A stretch of DNA of 6,973 nucleotides. It comes from Geodermatophilaceae bacterium. GTDB lineage: Bacteria > Actinomycetota > Actinomycetes > Mycobacteriales > Geodermatophilaceae. Below the pieces are notes generated by a model that worked only from the letters and a program-made list of their open reading frames with translations, searched no databases and was not told the origin of the DNA. Shown piece by piece: positions 1 through 6,696 of this stretch (within the stretch, counting starts at the first letter, position 1; every line of letters begins with the position of its first letter). The DNA lies in contig JACCQS010000021.1 in the NCBI GenBank assembly GCA_013814015.1, positions 1-6,973 on the forward strand, in the 5' to 3' direction. Position numbers and translations under genes: made by a program.

Positions 1-30
1 GCCCTGAGTCGTTCGACGTTGGGACCGGGT

Positions 31-510
31 TCAGGTGGGGTTGGTCAGGCTGAGCTTGCCGAGCAGTTCCTGGGCGGCTTGGGCGTGGCTGGGCACGCAC
101 ATCACGTCGTAGGTGCTGGCCACCACCTGACTGGTCGAGGTGAAATCTCGCTTGCCGCGGGTGGCGGCGTACCCGATCAGTCCGAAGATCAGCCCGAACA
201 CCGCCCCGTACAGCAGACCGAACAGAACCAGGGTGAACAGCTCCCGACCACCGGGTGCGAACAGACCCAGCAGCAGCCCGACGAACAAGCCGAACCAGGC
301 GCCGCTGGCAGCCCCAGCCAGGGCCGTGCGAGCCCAGGTCAGCCGTCCGGTGATCTGCTCGACCATCCGCAGGTCTGACCCGATGATGGTCGTGTTCTCC
401 ACCGGAAACTTGTTGTCCGACAGGTAGTCCACGGCGCGCTGGGCCTCGGCGTACGTCCCGTAGGTCCCGATTCGCATCCCGTCTCTGGGCATGTACACAG
501 ACGCTGCCAT
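31..510 (-). CDS. GSP17M/YflT-like general stress membrane protein
   Basis: The product is a 159-residue protein. An N-terminal soluble segment (about residues 11-60, starting MRIGTYGTYAEAQRAVDYL) resembles the general stress protein 17M/YflT-like domain found in small actinobacterial membrane proteins. Two hydrophobic helices follow (about 64-84 and 91-115), then a short C-terminal segment (116-159) with the pattern TSTSQVVASTYDVMC that is usual in this family. Both helices carry an unbroken GxxxG series: Gly66/70/74/78/82 and Gly98/102/106/110. That suggests tight helix packing or oligomerisation in the membrane. The start was chosen at 510 because AGGAGGT lies four bases upstream; the frame stays open further upstream but would overlap the preceding transporter gene. 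The gene lies 55 bp after the exporter pair on the same strand and could be read from that transcript; I see no convincing promoter in the gap. The biochemical role is not established and the stress label rests on family resemblance only. Confidence 0.85.
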   Translation of the reverse strand: MAASVYMPRDGMRIGTYGTYAEAQRAVDYLSDNKFPVENTTIIGSDLRMVEQITGRLTWARTALAGAASGAWFGLFVGLLLGLFAPGGRELFTLVLFGLLYGAVFGLIFGLIGYAATRGKRDFTSTSQVVASTYDVMCVPSHAQAAQELLGKLSLTNPT

Positions 511-513
511 CTG

Positions 514-520
514 ACCTCCT
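514..520 (-). promoter_or_regulatory. Shine-Dalgarno fixing the start of the stress protein
   Basis: The minus strand reads AGGAGGT followed by CAG and ATG, a near-perfect match to the anti-Shine-Dalgarno sequence. It decides in favour of the start at 510 over a 47-codon longer reading that begins inside the preceding ABC transporter gene. Confidence 0.85.
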
Positions 521-565
521 GGTGACTCGAGATCATTCTCCCACGGGCCAAGCGAGCTCAGCGAC

Positions 566-2434
566 TCAGGCGAGACTGTCCCGCCAGGCGGTGTGCAGGT
601 CGGCGAAGCGTCCGGAGCCGGCCAGCAGGTCGTACGGCGAACCGTCCTCAATCAGCCGCCCGGCGTCCATGACCAGGACCCGGTCGGCGATCTCCACCGT
701 GGACAGTCGATGGGCGATGATGATCGCCGTACGGTCGGCCAGGATGGTGCGCAGCGCGCGCTGGACCAACCGCTCGCTGGGTACGTCGAGTGAGCTGGTG
801 GCCTCGTCGAGGATCAGCACTGCCGGATCGGCGAGGAACGCCCGGGCAAAGGACACCAACTGGCGTTGCCCGGCCGAGAGTCGACCACCGCGCTTGCGTA
901 CATCGGTGTCGTAACCCTCGGGCAGCCGCTGGATGAAGTCGTCAGCACCGATCGCCCGCGCTGCGTGTTCGATCTCGGCGCGGGATGCCTCGGGCCGGCC
1001 GAATCCGATGTTGTCGGCGACCGAACCGGAGAACAGGAAACTCTCCTGGGTCACCATGACCACCGCCCGACGCAGATCCTCGTCGGAGCGCCGCCGCAGG
1101 TCCACGCCGTCGAGGCACACGGTGCCCTCGCTCGGGTCGTAGAAGCGACCGGCCAGCCGGGCCAACGTCGACTTACCGGCGCCGGTGGCACCGACCAGCG
1201 CGACCGTCTGGCCCTGCGGGATGCGCAGATCAAGGCCAGGAAGCACGATCACGTCGCCGTAGCCGAACACCACGCTGTCGAAACGCACATCTCCCGCGGC
1301 CTTCGGAAGTGGTTCGGGATCCTGCGCCGGGGGCACACTGGACTGCTCCTCGAGTACACCGGACAGCTTCTCGAGCGCCGCCACTGCGGACTGATAGGAG
1401 TTGTAGAACATCGCGACGTCCGACATCGGGTCGAAGAAGCGCCGGACGTAGAGCAGGAACGCGGTCAGCACCCCGATCTGCAGGTCCCCGTCCATGACCC
1501 GGACGGCGCCGTACATCAGCACCCCGACGGTGACCAGGTTGCCGATCAGCTGGACGCCAGGCACGAAGATCGACATCAGCCAGAACGCTCGGTCCTGAGC
1601 CTTGCGGTTGTCCTCGTTCAGGGTGCGGAAGATCTCCTCGTCCCGAGGCTCCCGACGGAAGGCCTGCACCGCCCGAATTCCGCCGAGTGACTCGACGAAC
1701 TGGACGATCACCATGGCGACCGTCTCGCGGGTACGCCGGTAGGCCTTGGCCGAGTTCTTCTGGAACCAGCGACCCAGCAGTGCCAACAACGGGAAGGCCA
1801 GCATGGTGACCAGGCCCAGCGGTGGATCCAGGACGACCAGCACGATTCCGATCGTCATGATCGAGAACAGTGCAGTGAGCAGACCGTCCAGGCCCTCGTC
1901 GAGCAACTCGTTGAGCGCATCGACGTCGGAGGTCAACCGGGAGATGACCCGACCGGAGGTGTAGCGCTCGTGGAAGGCCAACGGCAGGCGCTGCACATGG
2001 CTGAACACCCTGCGGCGCAAGGTGAGCAGCATGTCCTGGCCGATTGCGCCCGTGCGCTGCAGAAAGGCGTACCGCAGGATCGCATCGATCCCGGCCGCTA
2101 TCAGCATTGCCGAGCCGATGATGATCAGTGGCCCGATGTCGCCGTCGTCCATGAGGGCCGGCAGCGCGTTGTCGATCCCGAGTCCAACCAGCCACGGCCC
2201 GGCGAGCCAGGCGGCGTTCTGCACGAGAATGACCAGCAGCAGCCAGCGCACCTGCCGCCGGTGCGGACGGAGCAACTCGCCGAGCAACCGCCGGGACCGC
2301 GCGCGCAGGAAGACACCTGCTCCCGAGGGCAGATCGTCGACATCTTCGGTGGCGATGCCTCGCCATTTTCGTTCCGCGGCCGAAGCAGCCGCTGCCGAGT
2401 TTGAGTCTGACTTGGGGTTCGGCTCCGTGGTCAT
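566..2434 (-). CDS. ABC exporter half-transporter, consensus-site subunit
   Basis: This 622-residue protein is a fused membrane domain and ATPase of the type IV (MsbA/MdlB-like, ABCB) exporter fold. After a polar N-terminal extension of about 60 residues there are about six transmembrane helices (roughly 63-86, 103-125, 180-202, 206-224, 285-306, 318-336). The nucleotide-binding domain starts near 380: Walker A GATGAGKST (415-423), Q-loop Gln463, signature LSAGQ (519-523, unlike the usual LSGGQ), Walker B VLILDE with catalytic Glu544, D-loop SSLD (547-550) and switch His575. Its start codon overlaps the stop of the upstream half-transporter in ATGA, and GAGGGGGT lies six bases before the start, so the two are almost certainly translated together as a heterodimer. 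Walker A/B here are intact while the signature deviates, the mirror image of the partner. The likely role is ATP-driven export across the cytoplasmic membrane; drug, lipid or peptide substrates are all possible and the sequence does not decide. Confidence 0.93.
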   Translation of the reverse strand: MTTEPNPKSDSNSAAAASAAERKWRGIATEDVDDLPSGAGVFLRARSRRLLGELLRPHRRQVRWLLLVILVQNAAWLAGPWLVGLGIDNALPALMDDGDIGPLIIIGSAMLIAAGIDAILRYAFLQRTGAIGQDMLLTLRRRVFSHVQRLPLAFHERYTSGRVISRLTSDVDALNELLDEGLDGLLTALFSIMTIGIVLVVLDPPLGLVTMLAFPLLALLGRWFQKNSAKAYRRTRETVAMVIVQFVESLGGIRAVQAFRREPRDEEIFRTLNEDNRKAQDRAFWLMSIFVPGVQLIGNLVTVGVLMYGAVRVMDGDLQIGVLTAFLLYVRRFFDPMSDVAMFYNSYQSAVAALEKLSGVLEEQSSVPPAQDPEPLPKAAGDVRFDSVVFGYGDVIVLPGLDLRIPQGQTVALVGATGAGKSTLARLAGRFYDPSEGTVCLDGVDLRRRSDEDLRRAVVMVTQESFLFSGSVADNIGFGRPEASRAEIEHAARAIGADDFIQRLPEGYDTDVRKRGGRLSAGQRQLVSFARAFLADPAVLILDEATSSLDVPSERLVQRALRTILADRTAIIIAHRLSTVEIADRVLVMDAGRLIEDGSPYDLLAGSGRFADLHTAWRDSLA

Positions 2435-4269
2435 CGGCCGACCCCCTCGTCCTGCATCTGTCGGCCCCCGGACGAGTCGTCTCTGTCGGCTTCGTCCGGT
2501 TCGTCGTCGCTGTCGGCGGACAGGATCGAGCGGTAGGCGGGAACGGTCGCCAACAGGTCGGAGTGCCGGCCCACGTGGGTGATCGTCCCGCCGTCGAGCA
2601 GGGCAACCCGATCCGCCAGCAGCACGGTCGACGGGCGGTGAGCCACCACCAGCGCGGTGGTGCCCGCCAGGACCCGGCGTAGCGCTTCCTCGACCAGTGA
2701 TTCGGTGTGCACGTCCAGCGCGGACAGCGGATCGTCGAGAACCAGGACCGTGGGGCGACCCAGTACCGCCCGCGCCAGCGCCAGTCGCTGGCGCTGGCCA
2801 CCGGACAGGCTCATCCCCTGCTCACCCAGCCGGGTGTCCAGGCCCCAGGGCAAGTCATGGACGAAGGACGCCTGAGCGACCTCGATTGCCTCGGCGACCT
2901 CCTCGTCGGTCGCGTCCGGTCGACCGAGGGTGAGATTTTCCCGCGCGCTCATCGAGAACAAGGTGGCATCTTCGAAGGCGGTCGCCACCTGGCTGCGAAG
3001 CTGGCTCAACGGTTGATCACGGATGTCGACCCCGTCGATCGTGATCCGGCCGGCAGTCACGTCGTACAGCCGTGGGATGAGCGCGGTCAGCGTGGTCTTA
3101 CCCGAGCCGGTCGCGCCGACCAAGGCCACCGTCTCTCCAGGGGCGATTTCCAATTCGATGTCGTGCAACACCGGCGTGGCCGCGTCGGGATAGCCGAAAC
3201 CGACCCCCTCCAGCCGAACCAGGCCAGCGCCCAGAGGCTGCTCGCGAACCCCCGGTGCATCCAGGATCGTCGGCTCGGCATCGAGAAGTTCGAAGATGCG
3301 ATCGGCGGCCGTAGCCGCTTCCAGGGTGGAGGCCAGCAACCAGCCGATGGACAGGATCGGCCAGACCATGACCGTGAAGAGGGCGATGAAGCTGACCAGG
3401 GTGCCGAGGGAGATCGCACCACCGGTTACCGCGAACGAGCCGCCGACCAGGACGCCGGCCAGGACGAGTTGGGGCTGCAATTCGAAGATCGCCCAGATGA
3501 CGGCCAGCAGCTTGACCTTGCCCAGCTCCAGCTTCTGCAGCCGTACGGCCTTGGCATCGAAGCGGCCGAACACCAGGCCGCGCCGGCCCAGGGCCTTGAT
3601 GATCCGGATACCGAGTACCGACTCCTCGACGTCGGTGGCGAGCTCGCCCTGTTGGTCCTGGACCTGGCGGGAGACCACGTTGTAGCGCCGCTCGAAACGC
3701 ACGCCGACGAAGATCAGCGGGATCGCACAGACAGCGCTGAAGATGCCCAGCGGCCAGTAGATGCCGATCAGCAGCACCATGATCACGATGCAGCTCACGA
3801 TGTTGACCACGAGGAAGATGGCCGAGAAACCGACGAACCGCCGGATCGAGGACACGTCGCTGCTGGCCCGGCTCAGCAGTTGGCCAGAGGACCACCGATC
3901 GTGGAAGGCCACCGGCAGGCGTAACAGGTGGGCATAGATGTGATCACGCAGGTCACGCTCCATCGCCAGACTGGACTTGGTCATCGCCCAGCGCCGCAGG
4001 AAGAACAGAAAGGCCTCGGCGACTCCGAATGCCAGCGCCAACAATCCGAGCGGAATCAAACCCGCCTTGTCCAGATCCGCGATCGGCCCGTCGATGACGT
4101 CTTGAGTGATCAGTGGGATGGCGATCTGGACCAGCGTGGCTCCAAGCGCGCCGAACAAGGTGACTAGCACCAGACCGCGGTAGGGCCGGATGTAGGGCCA
4201 CAACCGCTTCAGCGAGGCAAGTCTCGGGCCCGCCTCCGGGTTCGCGGATACCCCGGGGTCATTGGCCAT
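2431..4269 (-). CDS. ABC exporter half-transporter, degenerate-site subunit
   Basis: This 612-residue protein is a second membrane-plus-ATPase exporter subunit. About six helices lie between residues 32 and 312. The nucleotide-binding domain shows Walker A GATGSGKTT (385-393), signature LSGGQ (488-492), Walker B VLVLDD (508-513), D-loop SALD (516-519) and switch His544. Two catalytic positions deviate: Asp513 stands where the catalytic Glu is expected, and Glu433 stands where the Q-loop Gln is expected (aligned through the shared LFS that follows). In asymmetric heterodimeric exporters such as TM287/288, Asp at the Walker-B position marks the non-hydrolysing site, so this is inferred to be the degenerate subunit. 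The last 28 residues form a very acidic tail (SDDEPDEADRDD and beyond). It is the first gene of the pair. The ATG at 4269 has no recognisable Shine-Dalgarno sequence, and a candidate -10 box ends only 10 bases upstream, suggesting a nearly leaderless mRNA. Substrate unknown. Confidence 0.93.
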   Translation of the reverse strand: MANDPGVSANPEAGPRLASLKRLWPYIRPYRGLVLVTLFGALGATLVQIAIPLITQDVIDGPIADLDKAGLIPLGLLALAFGVAEAFLFFLRRWAMTKSSLAMERDLRDHIYAHLLRLPVAFHDRWSSGQLLSRASSDVSSIRRFVGFSAIFLVVNIVSCIVIMVLLIGIYWPLGIFSAVCAIPLIFVGVRFERRYNVVSRQVQDQQGELATDVEESVLGIRIIKALGRRGLVFGRFDAKAVRLQKLELGKVKLLAVIWAIFELQPQLVLAGVLVGGSFAVTGGAISLGTLVSFIALFTVMVWPILSIGWLLASTLEAATAADRIFELLDAEPTILDAPGVREQPLGAGLVRLEGVGFGYPDAATPVLHDIELEIAPGETVALVGATGSGKTTLTALIPRLYDVTAGRITIDGVDIRDQPLSQLRSQVATAFEDATLFSMSARENLTLGRPDATDEEVAEAIEVAQASFVHDLPWGLDTRLGEQGMSLSGGQRQRLALARAVLGRPTVLVLDDPLSALDVHTESLVEEALRRVLAGTTALVVAHRPSTVLLADRVALLDGGTITHVGRHSDLLATVPAYRSILSADSDDEPDEADRDDSSGGRQMQDEGVGR

Positions 4270-4279
4270 AGTGAATCCG

Positions 4280-4308
4280 AGGCTACGTGGCGGCTACGAC
4301 CCTGACGA
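4280..4308 (-). promoter_or_regulatory. Candidate promoter of the exporter pair
   Basis: On the minus strand TCGTCA (4303-4308, four of six matches to TTGACA) is separated by 17 bases from TAGCCT (4280-4285, fits the actinobacterial TAnnnT -10). A start seven to eight bases further on would fall near 4272-4273, three or four bases before the ATG. This fits the missing Shine-Dalgarno sequence of the downstream gene. It was found by eye and not scored against background. Confidence 0.35.
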
Positions 4309-4316
4309 TCGAGTTT

Positions 4317-4332
4317 CGCTGCGCGCGCAGCG
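4317..4332. repeat. Perfect 16-bp palindrome, possible operator
   Basis: CGCTGCGC is followed at once by its reverse complement GCGCAGCG, with no mismatch and no spacer. It lies in non-coding DNA, eight bases upstream of the candidate -35 box of the exporter pair. The position would suit a dimeric regulator or, as RNA, a small hairpin. There is no run of T after it on the minus strand, so it is not a classical intrinsic terminator. GC-only alternation makes chance palindromes more likely, so its role is uncertain. Confidence 0.35.
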
Positions 4333-4528
4333 CGGCCTTTCCCCAGCCAGGACTGCGGGTTCGTTCTGTATTCACCGGGCGGTACGGATCGGAATCCGGG
4401 CGCTTCGCGCAGACTCTTGTCGGAGCCGCCGGTCCCGTACGGCGCGCAACCCGCAATGCTGGCCGGGTAGGCGACGGCGCATCCGGTAGGGCGGCCATGG
4501 CGCGGTTCGCTGCCGGGCGGGGCTGGGT

Positions 4529-5380
4529 TCAGCCGGGGCGGCGTACGCCGAAGACGATGTCCTCCCAGGACGGGATCCGAGCCCGGGGGTCATGCGCCCG
4601 AGCGTCGCCTTCGGGATCCTCGTGGCCGTTCGACGGGATCGGGCCGGCGCCGCCTCCGATCAGTACGTCGACCGGCGCTCCGCGGTACCTGCGGTCTTCG
4701 CCGCCCTTGCCGGGCACCGGCGGGACCGACAACGGCGAGGTGTCGTGTTCGAACGGTCCACTCCCGGCTGGCCCGCCTTCCTCGTTGACCACTCGTACGA
4801 GTCGGGTGCCTTCGGCGAATTCGGCGGTCTCCGCGTCCAGCGGGGTAACCGACCGGGTCGCCACCTCGTACTCCCAGCGCGTCGTACCGGACCTGTGTCC
4901 GGCCCGCCAAGCCAGCCGGATCTCCCAATTGGGACCGGACCGGCAGGCATCCCAGCGACTCTCGGCGGCACCCAGGACCGCGAGGCGTTCCGCGATGAAT
5001 TCCGCCAATGGAAGGGCGGTTTGGCTCTCGCGCAGCCGGACCCGTGCGGTACTGGCCCGCTCGACCATCCTGCTCCGCTCTTGGAGCACGGGGTAGGCGT
5101 AGCGCTCGATCCGCTCCAGTCGCATGCCGGAGGCGGCCGCGACCTGCTCGGCGCTCTCCCCGGCCCGGATCCGGCTCTGGATCTCGCGCGGTGGAAGATC
5201 CGCGCCGACGTCGATCTCGATCTGGCCGAGCCGACTGACATCTCCACGGGCGGCGGCCCGCAGCCGCTCGTCGATCGAGAGGGCGAAGCGCTCTCCGTTG
5301 TCGATCGCCTGGGGCACGTCAGGGGCCAGAATCAGCGTTCGGCCGTCCTCGGCCAGCTCGACGAATCGCAGCGTGCGCAT
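4529..5380 (-). CDS. sepH: Septation protein SepH (DUF3071)
   Basis: This 283-residue protein matches the SepH family (formerly DUF3071), an actinobacterial cell-division factor known to bind FtsZ and stimulate its assembly at the septum. The N-terminal domain begins MRTLRFVELAEDGRTLIL and includes a helix-turn-helix region at about 62-100 (PPREIQSRIRAGES then VAAASGMRLERIERYAYPV). The domain continues through the conserved WDACR and NWEIRLAWRAG segments (about 143-161). A low-complexity Gly/Pro/acidic linker (about 200-265) leads to the short conserved C-terminal motif RIPSWEDIVFGVRRPG. The length is between the mycobacterial (about 250) and Streptomyces (about 340) members, from memory. The start at 5380 has GGAGGT four bases upstream. 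serC lies upstream with a 190-bp gap holding a candidate promoter, so sepH may be expressed on its own. The HTH in this family serves FtsZ interaction rather than proven gene regulation. Confidence 0.92.
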   Translation of the reverse strand: MRTLRFVELAEDGRTLILAPDVPQAIDNGERFALSIDERLRAAARGDVSRLGQIEIDVGADLPPREIQSRIRAGESAEQVAAASGMRLERIERYAYPVLQERSRMVERASTARVRLRESQTALPLAEFIAERLAVLGAAESRWDACRSGPNWEIRLAWRAGHRSGTTRWEYEVATRSVTPLDAETAEFAEGTRLVRVVNEEGGPAGSGPFEHDTSPLSVPPVPGKGGEDRRYRGAPVDVLIGGGAGPIPSNGHEDPEGDARAHDPRARIPSWEDIVFGVRRPG

Positions 5381-5433
5381 GCCTACCTCCCGGTACGGGC
5401 GCTCGAGGCCCGAGGTCGTGCCCTCTGCCTCGC

Positions 5434-5439
5434 AGGCTA
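5434..5439 (-). promoter_or_regulatory. Candidate -10 box for sepH
   Basis: The minus strand reads CACTAGCCTGCG, containing TAGCCT, the same hexamer as in front of the exporter pair. A start about seven bases on (near 5427) would give a leader of roughly 46 bases that includes the Shine-Dalgarno sequence. The -35 position at 17-base spacing (CCGATA, 5457-5462) is poor, so support is weak. Confidence 0.3.
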
Positions 5440-5471
5440 GTGGCGCATCTCGCGACTATCGGGGACCGACG

Positions 5472-5487
5472 CGCAGGTCGCCCTGCG
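5472..5487 (-). terminator. GC-rich hairpin after serC, possible terminator
   Basis: On the minus strand CGCAGG, loop GCGA and CCTGCG form a six-pair all-strong stem closed by a GNRA-type tetraloop. It sits 84 bases past the serC stop and upstream of the candidate sepH -10 box, where a terminator would be expected. No U-tract follows, so intrinsic termination is uncertain, though terminators without a U-tract have been proposed for actinobacteria. Confidence 0.3.
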
Positions 5488-5559
5488 GAGTCGCCGCGGG
5501 TCGCCGAATGCACCCTTTTCCCGTGCCGGACAGGTGCGGTTGGAGTACGGCGGCGACTC
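5488..5559. repeat. 10-bp inverted repeat between serC and sepH
   Basis: GAGTCGCCGC at 5488-5497 and its exact reverse complement GCGGCGACTC at 5550-5559 flank 52 bases. In a serC read-through transcript the arms could pair and enclose the intervening region; the left arm abuts the 5472-5487 hairpin directly. It begins 11 bases after the serC stop. Function is unknown; it could be part of a 3'-end structure. Confidence 0.4.
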
Positions 5560-5570
5560 GCACGTCTGGG

Positions 5571-6689
5571 TCAGCGGAGCTCGGTGACCACGTGGTCGAT
5601 GCAGCGGGTCAGGGCGCTGACGTCTTCGGGGTCGGCCGCCGGGAACATCCCGATTCGGAGTTGGTTGCGGCCGAGTTTGCGGTACGGCTCGGTGTCCACG
5701 ATCCCGTTCGCCCGCAGCGCTGAGGCCAGCGCGGTCGCGTCCACGGAATCGTCGAAGTCGATCGTGCCGACGACGTAGGAGCGTGCGCTGGGTTCGGTTA
5801 CGAAGCAACTCGCGTACGACGAGGCAGCCGCCCAGTCGTACAGCCGAGACGAGGAGTCCCTCGTACGCCCGACCGCACCTGCCAGACCGCCCAGCCCGTG
5901 CAACCAGTCCAGCTGGTCGGCGAGCAGGTACACGGTCGCCACGGCCGGGGTGTTGTAGGTCTGGTCCTTGGTCGAGTTGTCCACAGCGATGGACAGGTCG
6001 AGGAAAGCCGGCATCCAGCGCTGGCTGGCCTTGATCTCGGCGATCCGCTCCAGCGCCCGGGGCGACATCAGCGCGATCCAGAGACCGCCGTCACCGGCGA
6101 AGCACTTCTGCGGGGCGAAGTAGTAGACGTCGGTCTCAACGACGTCAACCGGCAGACCACCTGCGCCACTGGTGGCATCGACCAGGACCAGCGAATCCTC
6201 GGCGACACCGGAAGGGCGTAAGACCGGAGCCATCACACCGGTCGATGTCTCGTTGTGCGCCCAGGCGTAGGCATCCACACCCTCGGCCGCCGCTGGGAGT
6301 ACGAGCGAACCGGGCTCCGCTCGGCTCACCGCCGGGTCACCCAGGAACGGTGCCTCCTGCACCACGGTGGCGAACTTGGCCGAGAACTCGCCGTAGGTAC
6401 CGTGTGCCGACCGCTCGCGGATCAGCCCGAAAGAAGCTGCGTCCCAGAACGCCGTCGTACCACCGTTCCCGAGGACTACCTCGTACCCGTCGGGTAGCGA
6501 GAAGAGCTCGCGCAGGCCCGCGCGTACCCGGCCGACCAGGGACTTGACCGGCTTCTGGCGGTGCGAGGTCCCCATGAGTGCGGCCCCGTCGCCGGCCAGC
6601 GCGGCCAGCGCCTCCGGACGAACCTTGGACGGGCCGCAACCGAAGCGGCCGTCGACCGGTAGCAGTTCGGTGGGGATCGCGATGCCCAT
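5571..6689 (-). CDS. serC: Phosphoserine aminotransferase SerC
   Basis: This 372-residue PLP enzyme of the actinobacterial/archaeal-type SerC family (fold type I) interconverts 3-phosphohydroxypyruvate plus glutamate and O-phosphoserine plus 2-oxoglutarate, the second step of serine synthesis in the cytosol; it may also serve in pyridoxal-phosphate synthesis. Family landmarks in order are DGRFGCGPSKVRPEAL (13-28), GTSHRQKPVKSLVGRVRAGL (40-59), LPDGYEVVLGNGGTTAFWDA (65-84), TYGEFSAKF (98-106), AHNETSTG (144-151), VDATSGAGGLPVDV (170-183) with the PLP-nitrogen Asp171, YYFAPQK with Schiff-base Lys195, and EPYRKLGRNQLRIGMFPA (334-351). Residue 196, after the lysine, is Cys where I recall Asn in related enzymes. 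The ATG at 6689 fits the family's short N-terminus; no strong Shine-Dalgarno is present (GGTGG lies 11 bases upstream), and a GTG at 6704 is an alternative. Only seven bases separate it from the citrate synthase stop, so coupling is likely. Confidence 0.95.
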   Translation of the reverse strand: MGIAIPTELLPVDGRFGCGPSKVRPEALAALAGDGAALMGTSHRQKPVKSLVGRVRAGLRELFSLPDGYEVVLGNGGTTAFWDAASFGLIRERSAHGTYGEFSAKFATVVQEAPFLGDPAVSRAEPGSLVLPAAAEGVDAYAWAHNETSTGVMAPVLRPSGVAEDSLVLVDATSGAGGLPVDVVETDVYYFAPQKCFAGDGGLWIALMSPRALERIAEIKASQRWMPAFLDLSIAVDNSTKDQTYNTPAVATVYLLADQLDWLHGLGGLAGAVGRTRDSSSRLYDWAAASSYASCFVTEPSARSYVVGTIDFDDSVDATALASALRANGIVDTEPYRKLGRNQLRIGMFPAADPEDVSALTRCIDHVVTELR

Positions 6690-6696
6690 CCGTTGC

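Noticed and set aside
511..651. 47-codon N-terminal extension of the stress protein frame
   Set aside because: It overlaps the end of the ABC transporter gene and contradicts the strong Shine-Dalgarno sequence before the start at 510.
866..1690. Open frame of 274 codons on the plus strand, antisense to the second exporter gene
   Set aside because: Low-complexity charged product without family features; a shadow of the ABC transporter frame.
1230..2801. 523-codon minus-strand frame spanning the junction of the two exporter genes
   Set aside because: It is a frame-shifted reading of both ABC genes, rich in Arg, Pro and Trp, without motifs; the overlapping true frames carry all the Walker, signature and H-loop residues.
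2707..3924. Open frame of 405 codons on the plus strand, antisense to the first exporter gene
   Set aside because: The product is rich in Asp, Gln, Arg and His with no recognisable domain, and it mirrors a gene with a complete set of ABC motifs. Long antisense frames are expected in GC-rich coding DNA.
4385..4398. Small hairpin CGGAT-CGGA-ATCCG as a sepH terminator
   Set aside because: Only five pairs, no U-tract, and 130 bases past the sepH stop; too weak to call.
4354..4455. 8-bp inverted repeat TGCGGGTT / AACCCGCA in the gap between sepH and the exporter
   Set aside because: Short arms 86 bases apart are readily expected by chance in GC-rich DNA; no flanking pairing extends it.
4283..4498. 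71-codon minus-strand frame between sepH and the exporter pair
   Set aside because: The product is rich in Arg, Pro and Ala without motifs, its third-position GC is lower than in the neighbouring genes, it has no Shine-Dalgarno sequence, and it would run through the palindrome and candidate promoter.
4592..5440. 282-codon plus-strand frame opposite sepH
   Set aside because: No domain or family resemblance; it lies opposite the clearly recognisable SepH protein.
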